DNA of 64,000 nt, taken from assembly GCA_018267655.1 (NCBI GenBank), contig JAFDYB010000049.1:1-64000 (forward strand), given 5' to 3'. Source of the DNA: Bacteroidota bacterium. Its GTDB lineage: Bacteria; Bacteroidota; Bacteroidia; B-17B0; Aurantibacillaceae. Below, one piece after another: positions 45,003 to 55,955 of this stretch. A program made the translations under genes and the position numbers. The notes under the pieces were generated by a model. The model ran no database searches. It saw only the letters and a program-made list of their open reading frames with translations, and was not told the DNA's origin. Every line of letters starts with the position of its first letter. Within the stretch, counting starts at the first letter, position 1.

Positions 45003-46508
45003 GTGAATATATACGCGCGTAAACAGAAGTGGAAGTTATTATTGGCAACCTTTGCGTTTGCTATTATCATTGTATCGCTTTGGTATAGTAATGATTTAGT
45101 AAAAAAAATTGCTGCTGATGAAAGACAAAAGGCAAAATTGTGGGCAGAGGCAGTTCAAAAAAAGGCAAATCTCGTTAAATTCACAAACGAACTATTTGAG
45201 AAAATAAAAAAAGAAGAACGTAAAAAAGCAGAATTATACGCTGAAGCAACGCGCCAACTTTCAGCATCAAATGATGGAGTTAATCCTTTTGTATTAAAAG
45301 TTTTAGAAGATAATACCAGTGTGCCTGTAATATTAACAAGCCAAAATAACGAAATACTATTTAGCAGAAATCTTGATTCAACAAAAGAAAAAGATAAGAA
45401 TTACTTGTTAGCACAACTAAAAATAATGCAGTTGCTTTATCCGCCGGTAGTGGTGGAGTACTATAAAAATAAACGCCAATTTTTATATCACAAAGACAGT
45501 AAAGTTTTTGAAAATATAAAATTAGTTTTTGATTCGCTTATTAAATCATTTATTACTGAAGTGGCGGTAAACAGCGCAGGCGTTCCGGTTTTATTTATCA
45601 ATAGCAAAAAAGATTCGGTAATAGATGCAGGCAAAATAGATAAAAATAATTTTAAAGATAAAAACACTTTAACAAGCAAATTAAATGAACTGTCTTCGCA
45701 AAACCAACCCATTGAAGTTGATTTTGGTAATGGACAAAAAAATTATATTTATTATGCAAATTCAACTCTGTTAACACAACTGCGCTATTTTCCTTATGTA
45801 CAATTTTTAGTAATAGGATTTTTTTTACTAATTGCTTATGTATTATTTAGTACTGCTCGCAAAGCCGAGCAAGATCAAGTATGGGTTGGTATGAGTAAAG
45901 AAACAGCTCATCAATTAGGCACTCCGTTATCATCGTTAATGGCGTGGAATGACTATTTAGCTAATCAAGGTGTTGAAAAAACAATAATTAATGAAATGGG
46001 TGAAGATTTAAAACGCCTACAAACCATAACTGACCGATTTAGTAAAATTGGCTCCCAACCTACTTTAAAGAGCGAAAACATAAATGAAGTTTTAAATAAC
46101 ATTGTCAATTATTTACAAAAGCGAAGCTCTAAAAATGTAGAATATTACATTAATTTTTCAACCGAAAACGTGAGTGCGTTGTTGAGTTTACCTTTATTTG
46201 AATGGGTTGTTGAAAATATTTGTAAAAATGCAATTGATGCGATGAATGGTAAGGGTAAAATTACAATTACAGTTGAAGGCTTGCCGGAATGGATTTATAT
46301 TGACATTGAAGACACCGGAAAAGGGATTCCGAAGCAAAAATTTAAAACAGTATTCGAGCCGGGCTTTACTACTAAACAAAGGGGTTGGGGACTTGGTTTA
46401 AGCCTGTGTAAGCGAATAATAAATAATTATCACAGCGGAAAAATAAAAGTTTTAAAAAGTGAAATAAACAAAGGCGCAACATTTAGGATAGAGGTAAAAA
46501 GAGCTTAA
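45003..46508 (+). CDS. Membrane sensor histidine kinase
   Basis: The 501-residue kinase starts at GTG. It has one N-terminal helix (residues 12-28), a Lys/Ala-rich coiled coil, a roughly 170-residue external domain of unknown ligand, a second helix near residue 270 (FLVIGFFLLIAYVLF), then the kinase core. The phosphoacceptor His lies in KETAHQLGTPLSSLMAW. The ATP domain has the N box VVENICKNAIDAM, G1 DTGKGIPK and G2 RGWGLGLSLCKRI. No response regulator is adjacent, so it is an orphan here. Spacing suggests it is co-transcribed with the AsmA-like gene, hinting at envelope sensing. Confidence 0.94.
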   Translation: MNIYARKQKWKLLLATFAFAIIIVSLWYSNDLVKKIAADERQKAKLWAEAVQKKANLVKFTNELFEKIKKEERKKAELYAEATRQLSASNDGVNPFVLKVLEDNTSVPVILTSQNNEILFSRNLDSTKEKDKNYLLAQLKIMQLLYPPVVVEYYKNKRQFLYHKDSKVFENIKLVFDSLIKSFITEVAVNSAGVPVLFINSKKDSVIDAGKIDKNNFKDKNTLTSKLNELSSQNQPIEVDFGNGQKNYIYYANSTLLTQLRYFPYVQFLVIGFFLLIAYVLFSTARKAEQDQVWVGMSKETAHQLGTPLSSLMAWNDYLANQGVEKTIINEMGEDLKRLQTITDRFSKIGSQPTLKSENINEVLNNIVNYLQKRSSKNVEYYINFSTENVSALLSLPLFEWVVENICKNAIDAMNGKGKITITVEGLPEWIYIDIEDTGKGIPKQKFKTVFEPGFTTKQRGWGLGLSLCKRIINNYHSGKIKVLKSEINKGATFRIEVKRA

Positions 46509-46856
46509 TTACCCTTCTTTAACACCTATAAGCGAATTTAATATAGATGTTATAAACGAAAGTATTACACTAAATAATAGTGCCCAGCCAATACCATCAA
46601 CACTAAACCCATTAACTAATTTTCCGGCTAAAATTATCATTAATGCATTTAAAAAAAGTAAAAATAATCCAAGTGTAAAAATTGTTATAGGTATGGTTAA
46701 AATTGTTAGCAAGGGTTTTAAAAAAGTGTTTAAAAAGGCTAATACAATTGCAACAAGTAGGGCTGTACCAAAGTTATTAATATGAACACCCTTCAGCAAA
46801 GTTGCTACTATCATTACTGATAAAGCACTTATTAAGATTCGTGTAATAAATTTCAT
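46509..46856 (-). CDS. Four-helix membrane protein of the phage-holin-4/YvlD family
   Basis: This is a 115-residue integral membrane protein with four helices and little between them. Conserved features are LLKGVHINNFGTALLVAIVLAFLNTFLKPLL and ITIFTLGLFLLFLNALMI. The family name (Phage_holin_4_2) reflects sequence resemblance only. Chromosomal members such as YvlD are linked to envelope stress in Firmicutes and are not lysis proteins. It starts 2 bases after the holA stop, so it is the last gene of the comM-kinase-holA run. It is tail-to-tail with the histidine kinase gene, with no gap between stop codons. Confidence 0.85.
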   Translation of the reverse strand: MKFITRILISALSVMIVATLLKGVHINNFGTALLVAIVLAFLNTFLKPLLTILTIPITIFTLGLFLLFLNALMIILAGKLVNGFSVDGIGWALLFSVILSFITSILNSLIGVKEG

Positions 46857-46858
46857 GA

Positions 46859-47905
46859 TTAGTGTAAAATTTTAAAAAATAACTCTTTCATTAATTCCTT
46901 GTTTTCAATGCTATTGTTTTCAATTCCTTTCGATTTTAAATCTACTTCTTTTAAGTATAAAAAAATATTTTTTAATTTAACTATACTGTAGTTACCTGCT
47001 GCACGCGCATAACCTTCAATAAAATATGGGTTAACTCCAAGTGCCGAAGCCGCACTTGTTTTTGATTTGTCTGCTAAAAAATGATAGCGCAATATTTTTG
47101 TAAAGTACCCATATAATGTAATAACAGTAAGTATAAGTGGATGTTCTTTTTCATTTTCTGAAAAATAATTTAAAATACGGTTTGTTTTTAAAATATCTTT
47201 TTTTCCTATCGCATCTTGAAGCTCAAAAATATTGTAATCTTTACTAATGCCAACATTTTTTTGAATTAATTCAATGCTAATTTCTTTTCCTTTTTCAAGG
47301 TTAATAAATAACTTTTGCAGCTCGTTAGCAATTTTGCTTAAGTTATTTCCTAAAAATTCAGCTAATAAAAACGAAGCTTTAGGGCCGATGCTATATTCTT
47401 TATCTTTAACGTAATTACCAATCCATTCAGGTATTTTATTATCGTACAGCTTACTAAACTCAGCGAATAAAGCGTGCTTTTGTAAGGCTTTTGCTATTGC
47501 ACCTCTTTTGTCAATTGATTTATGTTTGTGCGCAAACACTAAAACAGTTGTGGGTTGAGGTGTTTGCAGATATTGAATAAATTGCTGTGTTGGCGAATTT
47601 GCTTTTTTAGCTGACTCACCTTTTTCTTTTGAAAATTCTGAAATATTTTGAGCTTCTTTTACTATTACAACTTGTCTTTCGCTCATCATTGGAAATTGCT
47701 TAGCAAGACTTAAAACACCTGCTAAATCAATTTCTCTGCCATATACTACATATTGGTTAAATTCTTTATCAGCATCGTTTAAAGTATTTTGCTCAATGTA
47801 ATCAGAAATCAAATCAATATAATAAGCCTCTTCACCTGCTAAAAAGTAAACCGGTTTAAAAATTTTTCTTTTTAAATCTAAAAGTATTTTTTCAACGCTA
47901 TCCAT
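46859..47905 (-). CDS. holA: DNA polymerase III subunit delta
   Basis: HolA is the clamp-loader delta subunit that opens the sliding clamp. The 348-residue length fits. The N-terminal AAA-like domain starts with KPVYFLAGEEAYYIDLISDYIEQ, and FPMMSERQVVIVKEAQNI carries the clamp-contacting region. The middle has LLAEFLGNNLSKIANELQKL, and the C-terminal collar includes ALGVNPYFIEGYARAAGNYS. As usual for delta, no functional Walker A is present. It lies 17 bases downstream of a histidine kinase gene on the same strand. Confidence 0.92.
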   Translation of the reverse strand: MDSVEKILLDLKRKIFKPVYFLAGEEAYYIDLISDYIEQNTLNDADKEFNQYVVYGREIDLAGVLSLAKQFPMMSERQVVIVKEAQNISEFSKEKGESAKKANSPTQQFIQYLQTPQPTTVLVFAHKHKSIDKRGAIAKALQKHALFAEFSKLYDNKIPEWIGNYVKDKEYSIGPKASFLLAEFLGNNLSKIANELQKLFINLEKGKEISIELIQKNVGISKDYNIFELQDAIGKKDILKTNRILNYFSENEKEHPLILTVITLYGYFTKILRYHFLADKSKTSAASALGVNPYFIEGYARAAGNYSIVKLKNIFLYLKEVDLKSKGIENNSIENKELMKELFFKILH

Positions 47906-47922
47906 TTATATTAAGAGTGTGT

Positions 47923-49875
47923 TTAAAATTTTTTAAATATTATTTTAAACTCTGTTCCATTTTGATTATTAATAATTAAGTTAGTGTCTAATTGGTCGGC
48001 TAAAATATGAATTAATTCCATTCCCATTGAACTAGAGTTTTCAGGGTTTATTAGGTCATCTGAAATACCTTTTCCATTATCTTTTATGGATAAGCTAAAG
48101 CTATCAATTCCTTTTTTTAGGGAAACAATAATTTCTCCAACATTATTTGGGAAGGCGTGTTTGTATGCATTGGTTAAAATTTCATTAAACAACAAACCTA
48201 AAGGCACAGCATTATCAATACTTAGCCTAATTCCTAAAGGATCAACATCTAAAATTAGTTCAATTTGATTTGTTGGAATAGTGCTTTCAATTTGTGTAGC
48301 AAGCTTTAAAATATAATCATTAATTAACACCGATGATAAATTATCTTTTTGATATAACATTTGATGTGTAAGTGCAATTGAGTTTATGCGTTGTTTTGCT
48401 TCTTGTAAAATTACTTCTGATTTTTTATCATTCAATTTTCCAATTTGTAAACTTAACATACTTGTAATGATTTGCAAATTGTTTTTTACCCGGTGATGAA
48501 TTTCTTTGATCAACAGTTCTTTTTCTTTTAGTGATTGTTCGATTAAAGTATTTTGCGCATTAATTTTAGTATTTACACTTTCTAAAACTTTTTCGCGTTT
48601 GCGCGAATAATTATAGTTTAAAATTAAAAATATTGTAGCAGCCAATAACATTAATAAGCCCGCCAGTAAATATGCTTTAAATGTTTTTTGTTTTGCATCG
48701 TTGATTTTGCTTTCTTCAATAGATTTGTTTTTTTCGTTAAGCTCTAATTCTTTTTGCTGCACGCTAAAAGCAAGCTCTTCATTTAAAAGCTGCCTGTCTT
48801 TTTCAATACTCTCTGTACTATCCTTTAATGAAATGTAGCGTAAGAATTTATCCGATGATTTTTTAGCTTCGCCTATTAAGGAATAATAATTAGCAAGTGT
48901 TAAATAGGAGGATAGTGTTATTTTGATTGGAAAATTATTTTCGCTATTTAATAAATTTAAAGTGTCAATAAATAGCTTTGCGCTTTTAGCCTCTTCTAAA
49001 TTAATATATGTTTTAGCTAATAAATCATAGGCATTATAAGCGCTTTCGTAAAAATTATTTTTTTTACTATAATAGGCATCAATTTTTAATAAAGGAATTG
49101 CTTTATATAACTTGCCTTGATTGTAGTACGATAATCCTAAATTGCCATTTACAAGTCCAAAACAAAATGACTTATATTTTTCATTCGAAACATTATCTTC
49201 AACTTTTGAAATCTCTTGTAACGCCTTTTTAAAATATACTTCAGCACTATCAGACATTTTTGCTTTATTATAAAAAACACCTATATCATTATAATAATTA
49301 AAATTTTCTCTAATGCCCGGTTTAGCAATTTTTAGATATTCTGTACGCCTTTCTTTTATTGCTTTTAAGGGTAAACCAAGCAAATTGTATAGAGTGCTTT
49401 TATCGGTATTATTGTTTTTTGTGTGCTTTTCCCTCAAAGTAATTTTTTCAATTTCGTGGTTTATTTCAAAAGCTTTATAGTAGTCTTTTATTTGAATAAA
49501 ACTGTATTTAAGTGTTTGAAGTATTTTTAAGGAATCGCCTGAATCTTGTGCATGACTCTCTATAGAGTTTCGTAAAATAAAAATTGCCTTTGCGTAATTT
49601 TGATTTGAAATTTCAATATCGGCATCTATTTTATCAAACAAAAATTTAGCCTCTTTGCTTTCAGAATTTTTATAAACAAGCTGTTTTATTTTTAAGAGCG
49701 TATCTTGAATTAAGGGGTAAATACTTTTTATTTCATTATAATCAACACTAGCTACCAAGCGCACTTTTCCTTTTAGACTGGCATCATTAAATTTTTGCAT
49801 AAATTTTTGTGGGTCAATTTGTGCATTAACTATTTGTGTAAATAAAAGGGAAATTATAGCTGCTCTCAATTTCAT
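47923..49875 (-). CDS. TPR-containing histidine kinase of the HisKA_2 type
   Basis: I choose the ATG at 49875 ([19 protein letters not shown], signal peptide), which overlaps the comM stop as ATGA. The 650-residue product has an external region of tetratricopeptide-like helices ([28 protein letters not shown]). One membrane helix follows ([18 protein letters not shown]), then a short coiled coil. The phosphoacceptor box [21 protein letters not shown] defines the HisKA_2 group. The ATP domain has [15 protein letters not shown] and DNGKGISDD. Such kinases often act without a neighbouring response regulator, and none is present here. Confidence 0.93.
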   Translation of the reverse strand: MKLRAAIISLLFTQIVNAQIDPQKFMQKFNDASLKGKVRLVASVDYNEIKSIYPLIQDTLLKIKQLVYKNSESKEAKFLFDKIDADIEISNQNYAKAIFILRNSIESHAQDSGDSLKILQTLKYSFIQIKDYYKAFEINHEIEKITLREKHTKNNNTDKSTLYNLLGLPLKAIKERRTEYLKIAKPGIRENFNYYNDIGVFYNKAKMSDSAEVYFKKALQEISKVEDNVSNEKYKSFCFGLVNGNLGLSYYNQGKLYKAIPLLKIDAYYSKKNNFYESAYNAYDLLAKTYINLEEAKSAKLFIDTLNLLNSENNFPIKITLSSYLTLANYYSLIGEAKKSSDKFLRYISLKDSTESIEKDRQLLNEELAFSVQQKELELNEKNKSIEESKINDAKQKTFKAYLLAGLLMLLAATIFLILNYNYSRKREKVLESVNTKINAQNTLIEQSLKEKELLIKEIHHRVKNNLQIITSMLSLQIGKLNDKKSEVILQEAKQRINSIALTHQMLYQKDNLSSVLINDYILKLATQIESTIPTNQIELILDVDPLGIRLSIDNAVPLGLLFNEILTNAYKHAFPNNVGEIIVSLKKGIDSFSLSIKDNGKGISDDLINPENSSSMGMELIHILADQLDTNLIINNQNGTEFKIIFKKF

Positions 49876-51413
49876 GCTGCCCAACCCTCCCTGTCTAAGC
49901 TACGGTATTGAATGGCTTCGGCTAAATGTACGGTATCAATATTTTCTGCGCTGTCTAAATCAGCTATGGTGCGCGCAACTTTTAGTATTCTGTCGTAGGC
50001 CCTTGCGCTTAAACCCAATTTTTCCATAGCATTTTTTAATAGCGATGCACCTGCATCATTTATACAACAATACTTTTTTAAATCTTTTGTGCTCATTTGT
50101 GCATTACAATGAACTTTTTCGTTTTGCTGAAATCGCTTTTGTTGAATTTTTCTTGCAGCAATTACTCTGTTTCTTATTACCCCTGAGTTTTCTGCGTTTG
50201 ATTGTTTACTAAGTTCACTAAATGGTACAGGGGTTACTTCAATGTGTATATCAATTCTGTCGAGTAGAGGGCCGCTAATTTTGTTTAAATATTTTTGTAC
50301 TATTCCGGGGGCGCATACACATTCTTTTTCCGGGTGATTATAATAGCCACAAGGGCATGGATTCATGCTTGCCACTAGCATAAAGCCGGCAGGGTATTCA
50401 ACATTAAACTTTGCTCTGCTAATACTTACCACCCTATCTTCCAATGGCTGTCGCATAACCTCTAATACGCTTCGTTTAAATTCGGGTAATTCGTCTAAAA
50501 ACAATACACCATTATGCGCTAAACTAATTTCACCGGGTTGTGGAAAGTTTCCGCCTCCTACTAAAGCTACATCTGAAATTGTGTGATGAGGACTTCTAAA
50601 AGGTCGTTGCGTAATTAAACCATTTTTTGCTTTGCCTGATTGGCCTGCAACGCTATGAATGGTTGTTGTTTCTAAAGCTTCATTTAAAGTTAGCGGAGGT
50701 AATATGCCCGGTATGCGCTTACTTAACATTGTTTTACCGGCGCCCGGTGGGCCAATTAAAATAAGGTTGTGTCCTCCGGCAGCTGCTATTTCTAAGGCTC
50801 TCTTAATATTTTCTTGTCCTTTTACATCAGCAAAATCGTACTCAAAATGACTGTTTGCTTTATTAAATGTTTTTTCTAAATCTATTTTTGACGCGTTTAT
50901 TTTTAAATTGCTATTTAAAAAATCAATTACTTCTTTTAAGCTTGCGGCGCCGTAAACGTCAATTCCTTCAACTACAGATGCCTCTGCCACATTTTCATGA
51001 GGTAAAATAATCCCTTTAAAGCCGTCGCTTTTAGCTTTAACGGCAATAGGTAAGGCTCCTTTAATGGGGCGCAAACTACCATCAAGCGCAAGCTCGCCCA
51101 TAATCACAAAATCGGGTAGCAAGTGTGCTTCAATTTTTTCAGAAGCGGCTAGTATAGCAATAGCAATAGTTAAGTCGTAGGCAGAGCCTTCTTTCCTAAC
51201 ATCGGCAGGCGCCATGTTTACTGTTATTTGTTTACCTGGAATTTTAAGCCCAATTTGCTTTAACGCACTATCCACTCTTTGTTGACTTTCTTTAACTGCT
51301 GCATCAGGTAGGCCAACTATAAAAAAATTTACACCAGGTGTAATATTTACCTCTACGGTAATTTTAAGTGCCCCAACTCCTTGTAGTGCATATCCAAAGC
51401 TTTTAACCAACAT
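49872..51413 (-). CDS. comM: Mg-chelatase-like AAA+ ATPase, ComM/YifB
   Basis: The 513-residue protein has the three parts of ComM: an N-terminal Lon-protease-like domain ([23 protein letters not shown]), an AAA+ domain with Walker [13 protein letters not shown] and Walker [10 protein letters not shown], and a C-terminal Mg-chelatase helical domain. The phrase [19 protein letters not shown] contains the characteristic Cys cluster. ComM is a helicase that promotes branch migration during natural transformation. It is the first gene of a four-gene minus-strand run. Confidence 0.96.
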   Translation of the reverse strand: MLVKSFGYALQGVGALKITVEVNITPGVNFFIVGLPDAAVKESQQRVDSALKQIGLKIPGKQITVNMAPADVRKEGSAYDLTIAIAILAASEKIEAHLLPDFVIMGELALDGSLRPIKGALPIAVKAKSDGFKGIILPHENVAEASVVEGIDVYGAASLKEVIDFLNSNLKINASKIDLEKTFNKANSHFEYDFADVKGQENIKRALEIAAAGGHNLILIGPPGAGKTMLSKRIPGILPPLTLNEALETTTIHSVAGQSGKAKNGLITQRPFRSPHHTISDVALVGGGNFPQPGEISLAHNGVLFLDELPEFKRSVLEVMRQPLEDRVVSISRAKFNVEYPAGFMLVASMNPCPCGYYNHPEKECVCAPGIVQKYLNKISGPLLDRIDIHIEVTPVPFSELSKQSNAENSGVIRNRVIAARKIQQKRFQQNEKVHCNAQMSTKDLKKYCCINDAGASLLKNAMEKLGLSARAYDRILKVARTIADLDSAENIDTVHLAEAIQYRSLDREGWAA

Positions 51414-51498
51414 ATCGCCAATTTACTAAAATTTTGATAAATGATAAAAATATTCTATTATTTTTGTATGTTTGAATATTCTAAATTTTTAGTTTTTT

Positions 51499-51942
51499 AT
51501 GAGGATAAAAATCACAATTATATTACTTGCAATTTCCACTTTTTTTATTGCACAAACAAAAGATGATAATGCTGCTGAATTGAATTGTTACAATAAATGG
51601 GCAGCAAAATTTGAAGATAGAGGTGCAGAAATAGTTAAAGATGGTGTTTACGATGATGTAATTGTTACTAATCGCCAAGGAGCAAAGGCAACTTGCAACA
51701 AAGGTAAAGCCGAAGTTTTTAAAGGAAAAGTTATACGCTTTTATATCCTTTTAAACGATGGTTCTTATGAAGAGGTTAAACGCACTTGGTATAAAAAAAG
51801 TAACGAAAATGTTGAAGTTATAAACGGCATAAGCTCTACAATGATTTCTGTACATAACGAATTAATTAATGTAATGTGGCCAAATAAAATTAAACCAAAA
51901 AAAGCAAAACCAACTGCAGCACCCGACCCAACCGACGACTAA
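51499..51942 (+). CDS. Small exported protein of unknown function
   Basis: This 147-residue protein has a clear signal peptide (MRIKITIILLAISTFFIAQ). The mature part contains NCYNKWAAKFEDRGAEIVKDGVYDDVIVTNRQG and ends in a Lys/Pro/Ala tail. I do not recognise a family beyond similar secreted proteins in Bacteroidota. A -7 element TATGTTTG lies at 51467-51474 without a clear -33 box. It is 9 bases ahead of a methyltransferase gene, so it is probably the first gene of the run that ends with priA. Confidence 0.75.
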   Translation: MRIKITIILLAISTFFIAQTKDDNAAELNCYNKWAAKFEDRGAEIVKDGVYDDVIVTNRQGAKATCNKGKAEVFKGKVIRFYILLNDGSYEEVKRTWYKKSNENVEVINGISSTMISVHNELINVMWPNKIKPKKAKPTAAPDPTDD

Positions 51943-51951
51943 ACACCATCA

Positions 51952-52683
51952 ATGAATTCGAACGAATGGTTTAAAACTTGGTTTAACTCGCCATATTATC
52001 ACTTACTCTATAATAATAGAGATTACTTTGAAGCCGAATATTTTATAAAAAATATTTTTTTGAATTTAAAATTGCAAACACATTCAACTGTTTGGGATTT
52101 GGCTTGCGGCAACGGTAGGCATGCTTTGGCTATTAATAAGCTGGGTTTTAACGTTACAGGCTCCGATTTATCTGAAAATAGTATATCTGATGCTAAAAAT
52201 TTTGAAAGTAAAACATTAAATTATTTTGTGCACGACATGCGCACTAAGTATAAAGAAAATTATTTTAATGTAGTTGTAAATTTGTTTACAAGCATTGGAT
52301 ATTTCGATGATTTTAATGATAACTTACTTGTGTTTAAAAATGCCTATTTGGCGCTCAAACCGCAAGGATATTTTATTGTTGATTTTTTTAATGCAGATTT
52401 TATAGTAAATAACATTAAACCAACTTATGAAGAAAGAAGAGGAGACGTTTGTTTTTTAATTACAAAAAAAATTGAGCAAAATAAAATCATTAAAAATATT
52501 ACATTTAGTGATAAGTTAAAAAACTATTCTTTTAAAGAAGCTGTTAGCTTGTTGGATTATACCACTTTTTTAAAGCTTGCTGATAATAGTGGATTTAAAG
52601 TTGTTAATTGCTTTGGCGATTATTCACTTAACACATTTAATAAAAATCAATCTGAACGGTTAATTTTAGTTTTACAAAAATAA
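51952..52683 (+). CDS. Class I SAM-dependent methyltransferase
   Basis: The 243-residue protein begins MNSNEWFKTWFNSPYYHLLYNNRD, a phrase shared by a Bacteroidota methyltransferase group. It carries the SAM-binding motif VWDLACGNGRHALAINKLG (about residues 43-61), then GSDLSENSI and the post-motif VVNLFTSIGYFDD. The substrate is unknown. It lies between an exported protein and a ZIP transporter in a run with gaps of 9 and 1 bases. Confidence 0.92.
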   Translation: MNSNEWFKTWFNSPYYHLLYNNRDYFEAEYFIKNIFLNLKLQTHSTVWDLACGNGRHALAINKLGFNVTGSDLSENSISDAKNFESKTLNYFVHDMRTKYKENYFNVVVNLFTSIGYFDDFNDNLLVFKNAYLALKPQGYFIVDFFNADFIVNNIKPTYEERRGDVCFLITKKIEQNKIIKNITFSDKLKNYSFKEAVSLLDYTTFLKLADNSGFKVVNCFGDYSLNTFNKNQSERLILVLQK

Positions 52684-52684
52684 T

Positions 52685-53419
52685 ATGCAATATGTTTTAG
52701 CCATAATATCGCTTGCTTTACCAATATTAATTTTTGGCTTAATTTCTTTAGTTATAAAAATAAATAAAAAATTACTTTCAATCCTGCTTACTATAAGCGC
52801 TTCGTATTTATTTTCAATCTCAATTATTCACTTATTGCCTGAAGCATTTACCGGCGGAAATTATAAAACCATTGGTTTGTTTATAGTGTTAGGGTTTTGC
52901 TTACAATTATTTATTGATACGTTTAGTACCGGCATTGAACATGGACACGTTCACTTACACAGCCACTCATGTTCAAAACATTTGCCTTATGGTATAATTT
53001 TTGGATTATTTCTGCATTCATTTTTAGAAGGCTTGCCTGTATATAATAGTAATTCAACTTCAAATGAAACACTTATTAATTATCAGATAATTTACGGCTT
53101 AGCCTTGCACAATATTCCTATTGCTATTACGTTTAGTGCCCTTTTAATCGAGCATAAAACCTCAAAAATTAAACATGTTTTTTATATAGCACTGTTCAGT
53201 GCTATGGCACCAATTGGTTTTTTATTAGGCTTTATTTTAACGCTTTTAGGCATAACTATTTTTGAAAACTTTAATAATTATGCCTTTGCCATTGTAATTG
53301 GCATATTTTTACAGCTAAGTACAGCAATTATGTTTGAAAGTTCTGAACAGCATAAATATAAATTTTCGAAAATCATAGCCTTATTTGTAGGCATAGTTTT
53401 AGCGTACATTATTAGTTAA
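52685..53419 (+). CDS. ZIP-family metal transporter
   Basis: This 244-residue inner-membrane protein has seven or eight predicted helices. The ZIP signature is visible: a His-rich loop (EHGHVHLHSHSCSKH), then the metal-binding helices FLHSFLEGLPVY (HxxxEG) and GLALHNIPIAITF (HNxP). ZIP proteins move zinc, iron or manganese into the cytoplasm down their gradient. The next gene (priA, a zinc-binding helicase) starts 5 bases later, which may be coincidence of packing. Confidence 0.93.
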   Translation: MQYVLAIISLALPILIFGLISLVIKINKKLLSILLTISASYLFSISIIHLLPEAFTGGNYKTIGLFIVLGFCLQLFIDTFSTGIEHGHVHLHSHSCSKHLPYGIIFGLFLHSFLEGLPVYNSNSTSNETLINYQIIYGLALHNIPIAITFSALLIEHKTSKIKHVFYIALFSAMAPIGFLLGFILTLLGITIFENFNNYAFAIVIGIFLQLSTAIMFESSEQHKYKFSKIIALFVGIVLAYIIS

Positions 53420-53424
53420 TCTAA

Positions 53425-55923
53425 GTGAGTATTACTGCAACATATTTTGTAGATGTAATTGTTCCTTTGGCTTTGCCCAATAAATATACATATAGAGTTC
53501 CTGTTAATTTAAATCAATCTATACTTGTAGGCCAAAGAGTATTAGTGCCATTTGGAAAAGCAAAAATTTACACAGCAATTGTTTACGCCATTCATAATAA
53601 AGCCCCCGAATTATATGAAGCTAAATATATTGAAGATGTTTTAGATAGTTTTTCGGTTGTAAATGAAATACAATTAAAGTTTTGGGACTGGATTTGCTTT
53701 TATTATATGGCAGCTCCGGGTGATGTTATGAGTGTAGCTTTACCAAGCGGCCTAAAATTAAGCAGTTTGTCGCACATTCAACTTAATAACGAAATTAGTA
53801 TTGACGAGTTGCCGGAAAAATATTTTTCAGAAAGCGAAGCCTTATTAATTGAAGCCCTACAAGCAAAAACAGCTATAAGCTTTGATGATGCCGGAAAAAT
53901 TTTAAAAATAAAATCGCCGGCAAGTGTTATTAATAAACTTTTAAAGAAAAAAATAATATTTATTTATGAGGAGGTTAAAGAAAAGTACAAGCCTAAAATT
54001 GAGCTATACATCACATTAAACAAAATATTTTTTAATGAAATTGAACAACAAAATTTAATTTCAAAACTTGAAAAAAAAGCATTTAAACAACTCGAAGCAT
54101 TGTTTGCATATATTAAACTATCAAAATTTATTGATGCTAATGCGTTTCAAAAGGTAAATAAAAAAGAACTTTTAAAACTATGTGATAGTGGAGCTATTCA
54201 ATCATTAATAAAAAAAGAAATTTTTATTGAAGAGGCTTTTGAAGCAAGCCGTTTAATTTTTGAGCAATCAAAAGGAATAGAAAAAAAATTAAGTATTGAA
54301 CAAGAGAAATGCTTACAGCAAATTAATTTATTTTTTAATGAGCAAAAACCGGTATTGCTTGAAGGGGTTACCGGTAGCGGAAAAACAGAAATATACATAC
54401 AACTAATATATCAAGCACTTAAATTAAACAAGCAGGTTTTATACCTTGTACCAGAAATAGCATTAAGTAATCAATTAATTTTGCGTCTAAGAGCAGTATT
54501 TGGACCACTGGTTGGGATTTATCATTCAAAATTTAGCGAAAATGAGCGTGTTGAAATTTGGAACAATGTATTGAACCAAAACGCTACGCCCGATAAAAAT
54601 CAGCCATCTTATAAAATAATTTTAGGTCCTCGGTCGGCAATGTTTTTGCCCTTTTCAAATTTAGGGCTAATAATTGTTGATGAGGAGCATGATGCTTCTT
54701 TTAAACAACAATCACCGGCACCAAAATTCCAAGCGCGTGATTGCGCTTTGTACCTGGCTAATTTACACAAAGCCTCTATTTTACTGGGTAGCGCAACCCC
54801 TTCTGTTGAATCGTACTATAACACCATGCAACAGCGTTTTGGTTATGTAAAATTAAATTCGCAGTTTGTAAAAGGGGGCGGTGTAGATATAGAAATATGT
54901 AACACTCATTTTTATGAAGATAGGCAGCAAATGAAGGCTAGTCTTACCCCTCCTCTTTTTAATGCAATTAAAACAGCACTATCTCAAAAAAAGCAAGTAA
55001 TCCTTTTTCAAAACCGAAGAGGCTTTGCCCCCGTTACTTTATGTAAGTTGTGCGGCTATATTCCAAAATGTGTACAGTGCGACGTGAGTTTAATTTACCA
55101 CAAGCAATCGCATAGGTTGTCATGCCATTATTGTGGCTATACCGCTAATTTGCCAAAAACCTGTGCAGCATGCGGAAGCAACCAATTAATATATAAGGGC
55201 ATGGGAACTGAAAAAATTGAAGAAGATATTGAATTATTGTTCCCTGAAGCTGTTATTGCTCGGCTTGATTTAGATAGTACCAGAAGTAAAAATGCCTACT
55301 ATCAAATTTTTGAAGCTTTTGAAGAACGAAAAACAGATATATTAATTGGTACGCAAATGGTAACAAAAGGACTTGATTTTAATAACGTTTCTGTTGTAGG
55401 TATTATTAATGCCGACTCTTTGTTGGGTTACCCTGATTATAAAACAATTGAAAAGGCTTATCAATTAATGGTTCAAGTTAAGGGGAGAGCCGGCAGAGGA
55501 AACGAAAAAGGCACTTTTTATATTCAAACCTCACGCGAAAACCATCCCGTTTTTCAATACATTACTAAAAATCAACAAAACTTATTTTATACTGATTTGC
55601 TTAATGAGCGCGAACAATTTAATTTTCCGCCATTTTGCAGATTGATTGAAATAGACGTATTAAGTAAAGACATTAACGAGGCTGACCATATCGCAAATAA
55701 ACTACTAGAGCTTTTAGGCGCTGAGTTTGGAAAAAATATTTTAGGTCCGGAATCGCCACCGGTATCAAAAATTAAAAATTTTTATTACAAACGCTTACTT
55801 ATTAAAGTTGACAAATTAAAGCCGCCTAAAGTTGTTCGAAATTTTATAAGCGAATGTTTAAATACATTAAAATCAAATCATAAAAATTGGGAATATAAAC
55901 TCCTAATTAATATTGATCCTTAA
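53425..55923 (+). CDS. priA: Primosomal replication restart helicase PriA
   Basis: PriA reloads the replisome at stalled forks. The 832-residue protein starts at GTG. It has the N-terminal DNA-binding domain (ATYFVDVIVPLALPNKYTYRVP), the helicase core with Walker A GVTGSGKTEIY and Walker B LIIVDEEHDAS, and the zinc-binding insert with eight Cys between CKLCGYIPKC and CHYCGY...CAACGS. Motifs GTEKIEEDIE, IGTQMVTKGLDF and VKGRAGRG follow. It is the last gene of the run starting at 51499. Confidence 0.97.
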   Translation: MSITATYFVDVIVPLALPNKYTYRVPVNLNQSILVGQRVLVPFGKAKIYTAIVYAIHNKAPELYEAKYIEDVLDSFSVVNEIQLKFWDWICFYYMAAPGDVMSVALPSGLKLSSLSHIQLNNEISIDELPEKYFSESEALLIEALQAKTAISFDDAGKILKIKSPASVINKLLKKKIIFIYEEVKEKYKPKIELYITLNKIFFNEIEQQNLISKLEKKAFKQLEALFAYIKLSKFIDANAFQKVNKKELLKLCDSGAIQSLIKKEIFIEEAFEASRLIFEQSKGIEKKLSIEQEKCLQQINLFFNEQKPVLLEGVTGSGKTEIYIQLIYQALKLNKQVLYLVPEIALSNQLILRLRAVFGPLVGIYHSKFSENERVEIWNNVLNQNATPDKNQPSYKIILGPRSAMFLPFSNLGLIIVDEEHDASFKQQSPAPKFQARDCALYLANLHKASILLGSATPSVESYYNTMQQRFGYVKLNSQFVKGGGVDIEICNTHFYEDRQQMKASLTPPLFNAIKTALSQKKQVILFQNRRGFAPVTLCKLCGYIPKCVQCDVSLIYHKQSHRLSCHYCGYTANLPKTCAACGSNQLIYKGMGTEKIEEDIELLFPEAVIARLDLDSTRSKNAYYQIFEAFEERKTDILIGTQMVTKGLDFNNVSVVGIINADSLLGYPDYKTIEKAYQLMVQVKGRAGRGNEKGTFYIQTSRENHPVFQYITKNQQNLFYTDLLNEREQFNFPPFCRLIEIDVLSKDINEADHIANKLLELLGAEFGKNILGPESPPVSKIKNFYYKRLLIKVDKLKPPKVVRNFISECLNTLKSNHKNWEYKLLINIDP

Positions 55924-55955
55924 GATACATTCAAAGAAAAATAGTGCCTTTAATT

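Noticed and set aside
46509..46856. Phage lysis holin
   Set aside because: The family name is misleading; no phage genes are nearby and it belongs to a housekeeping run.
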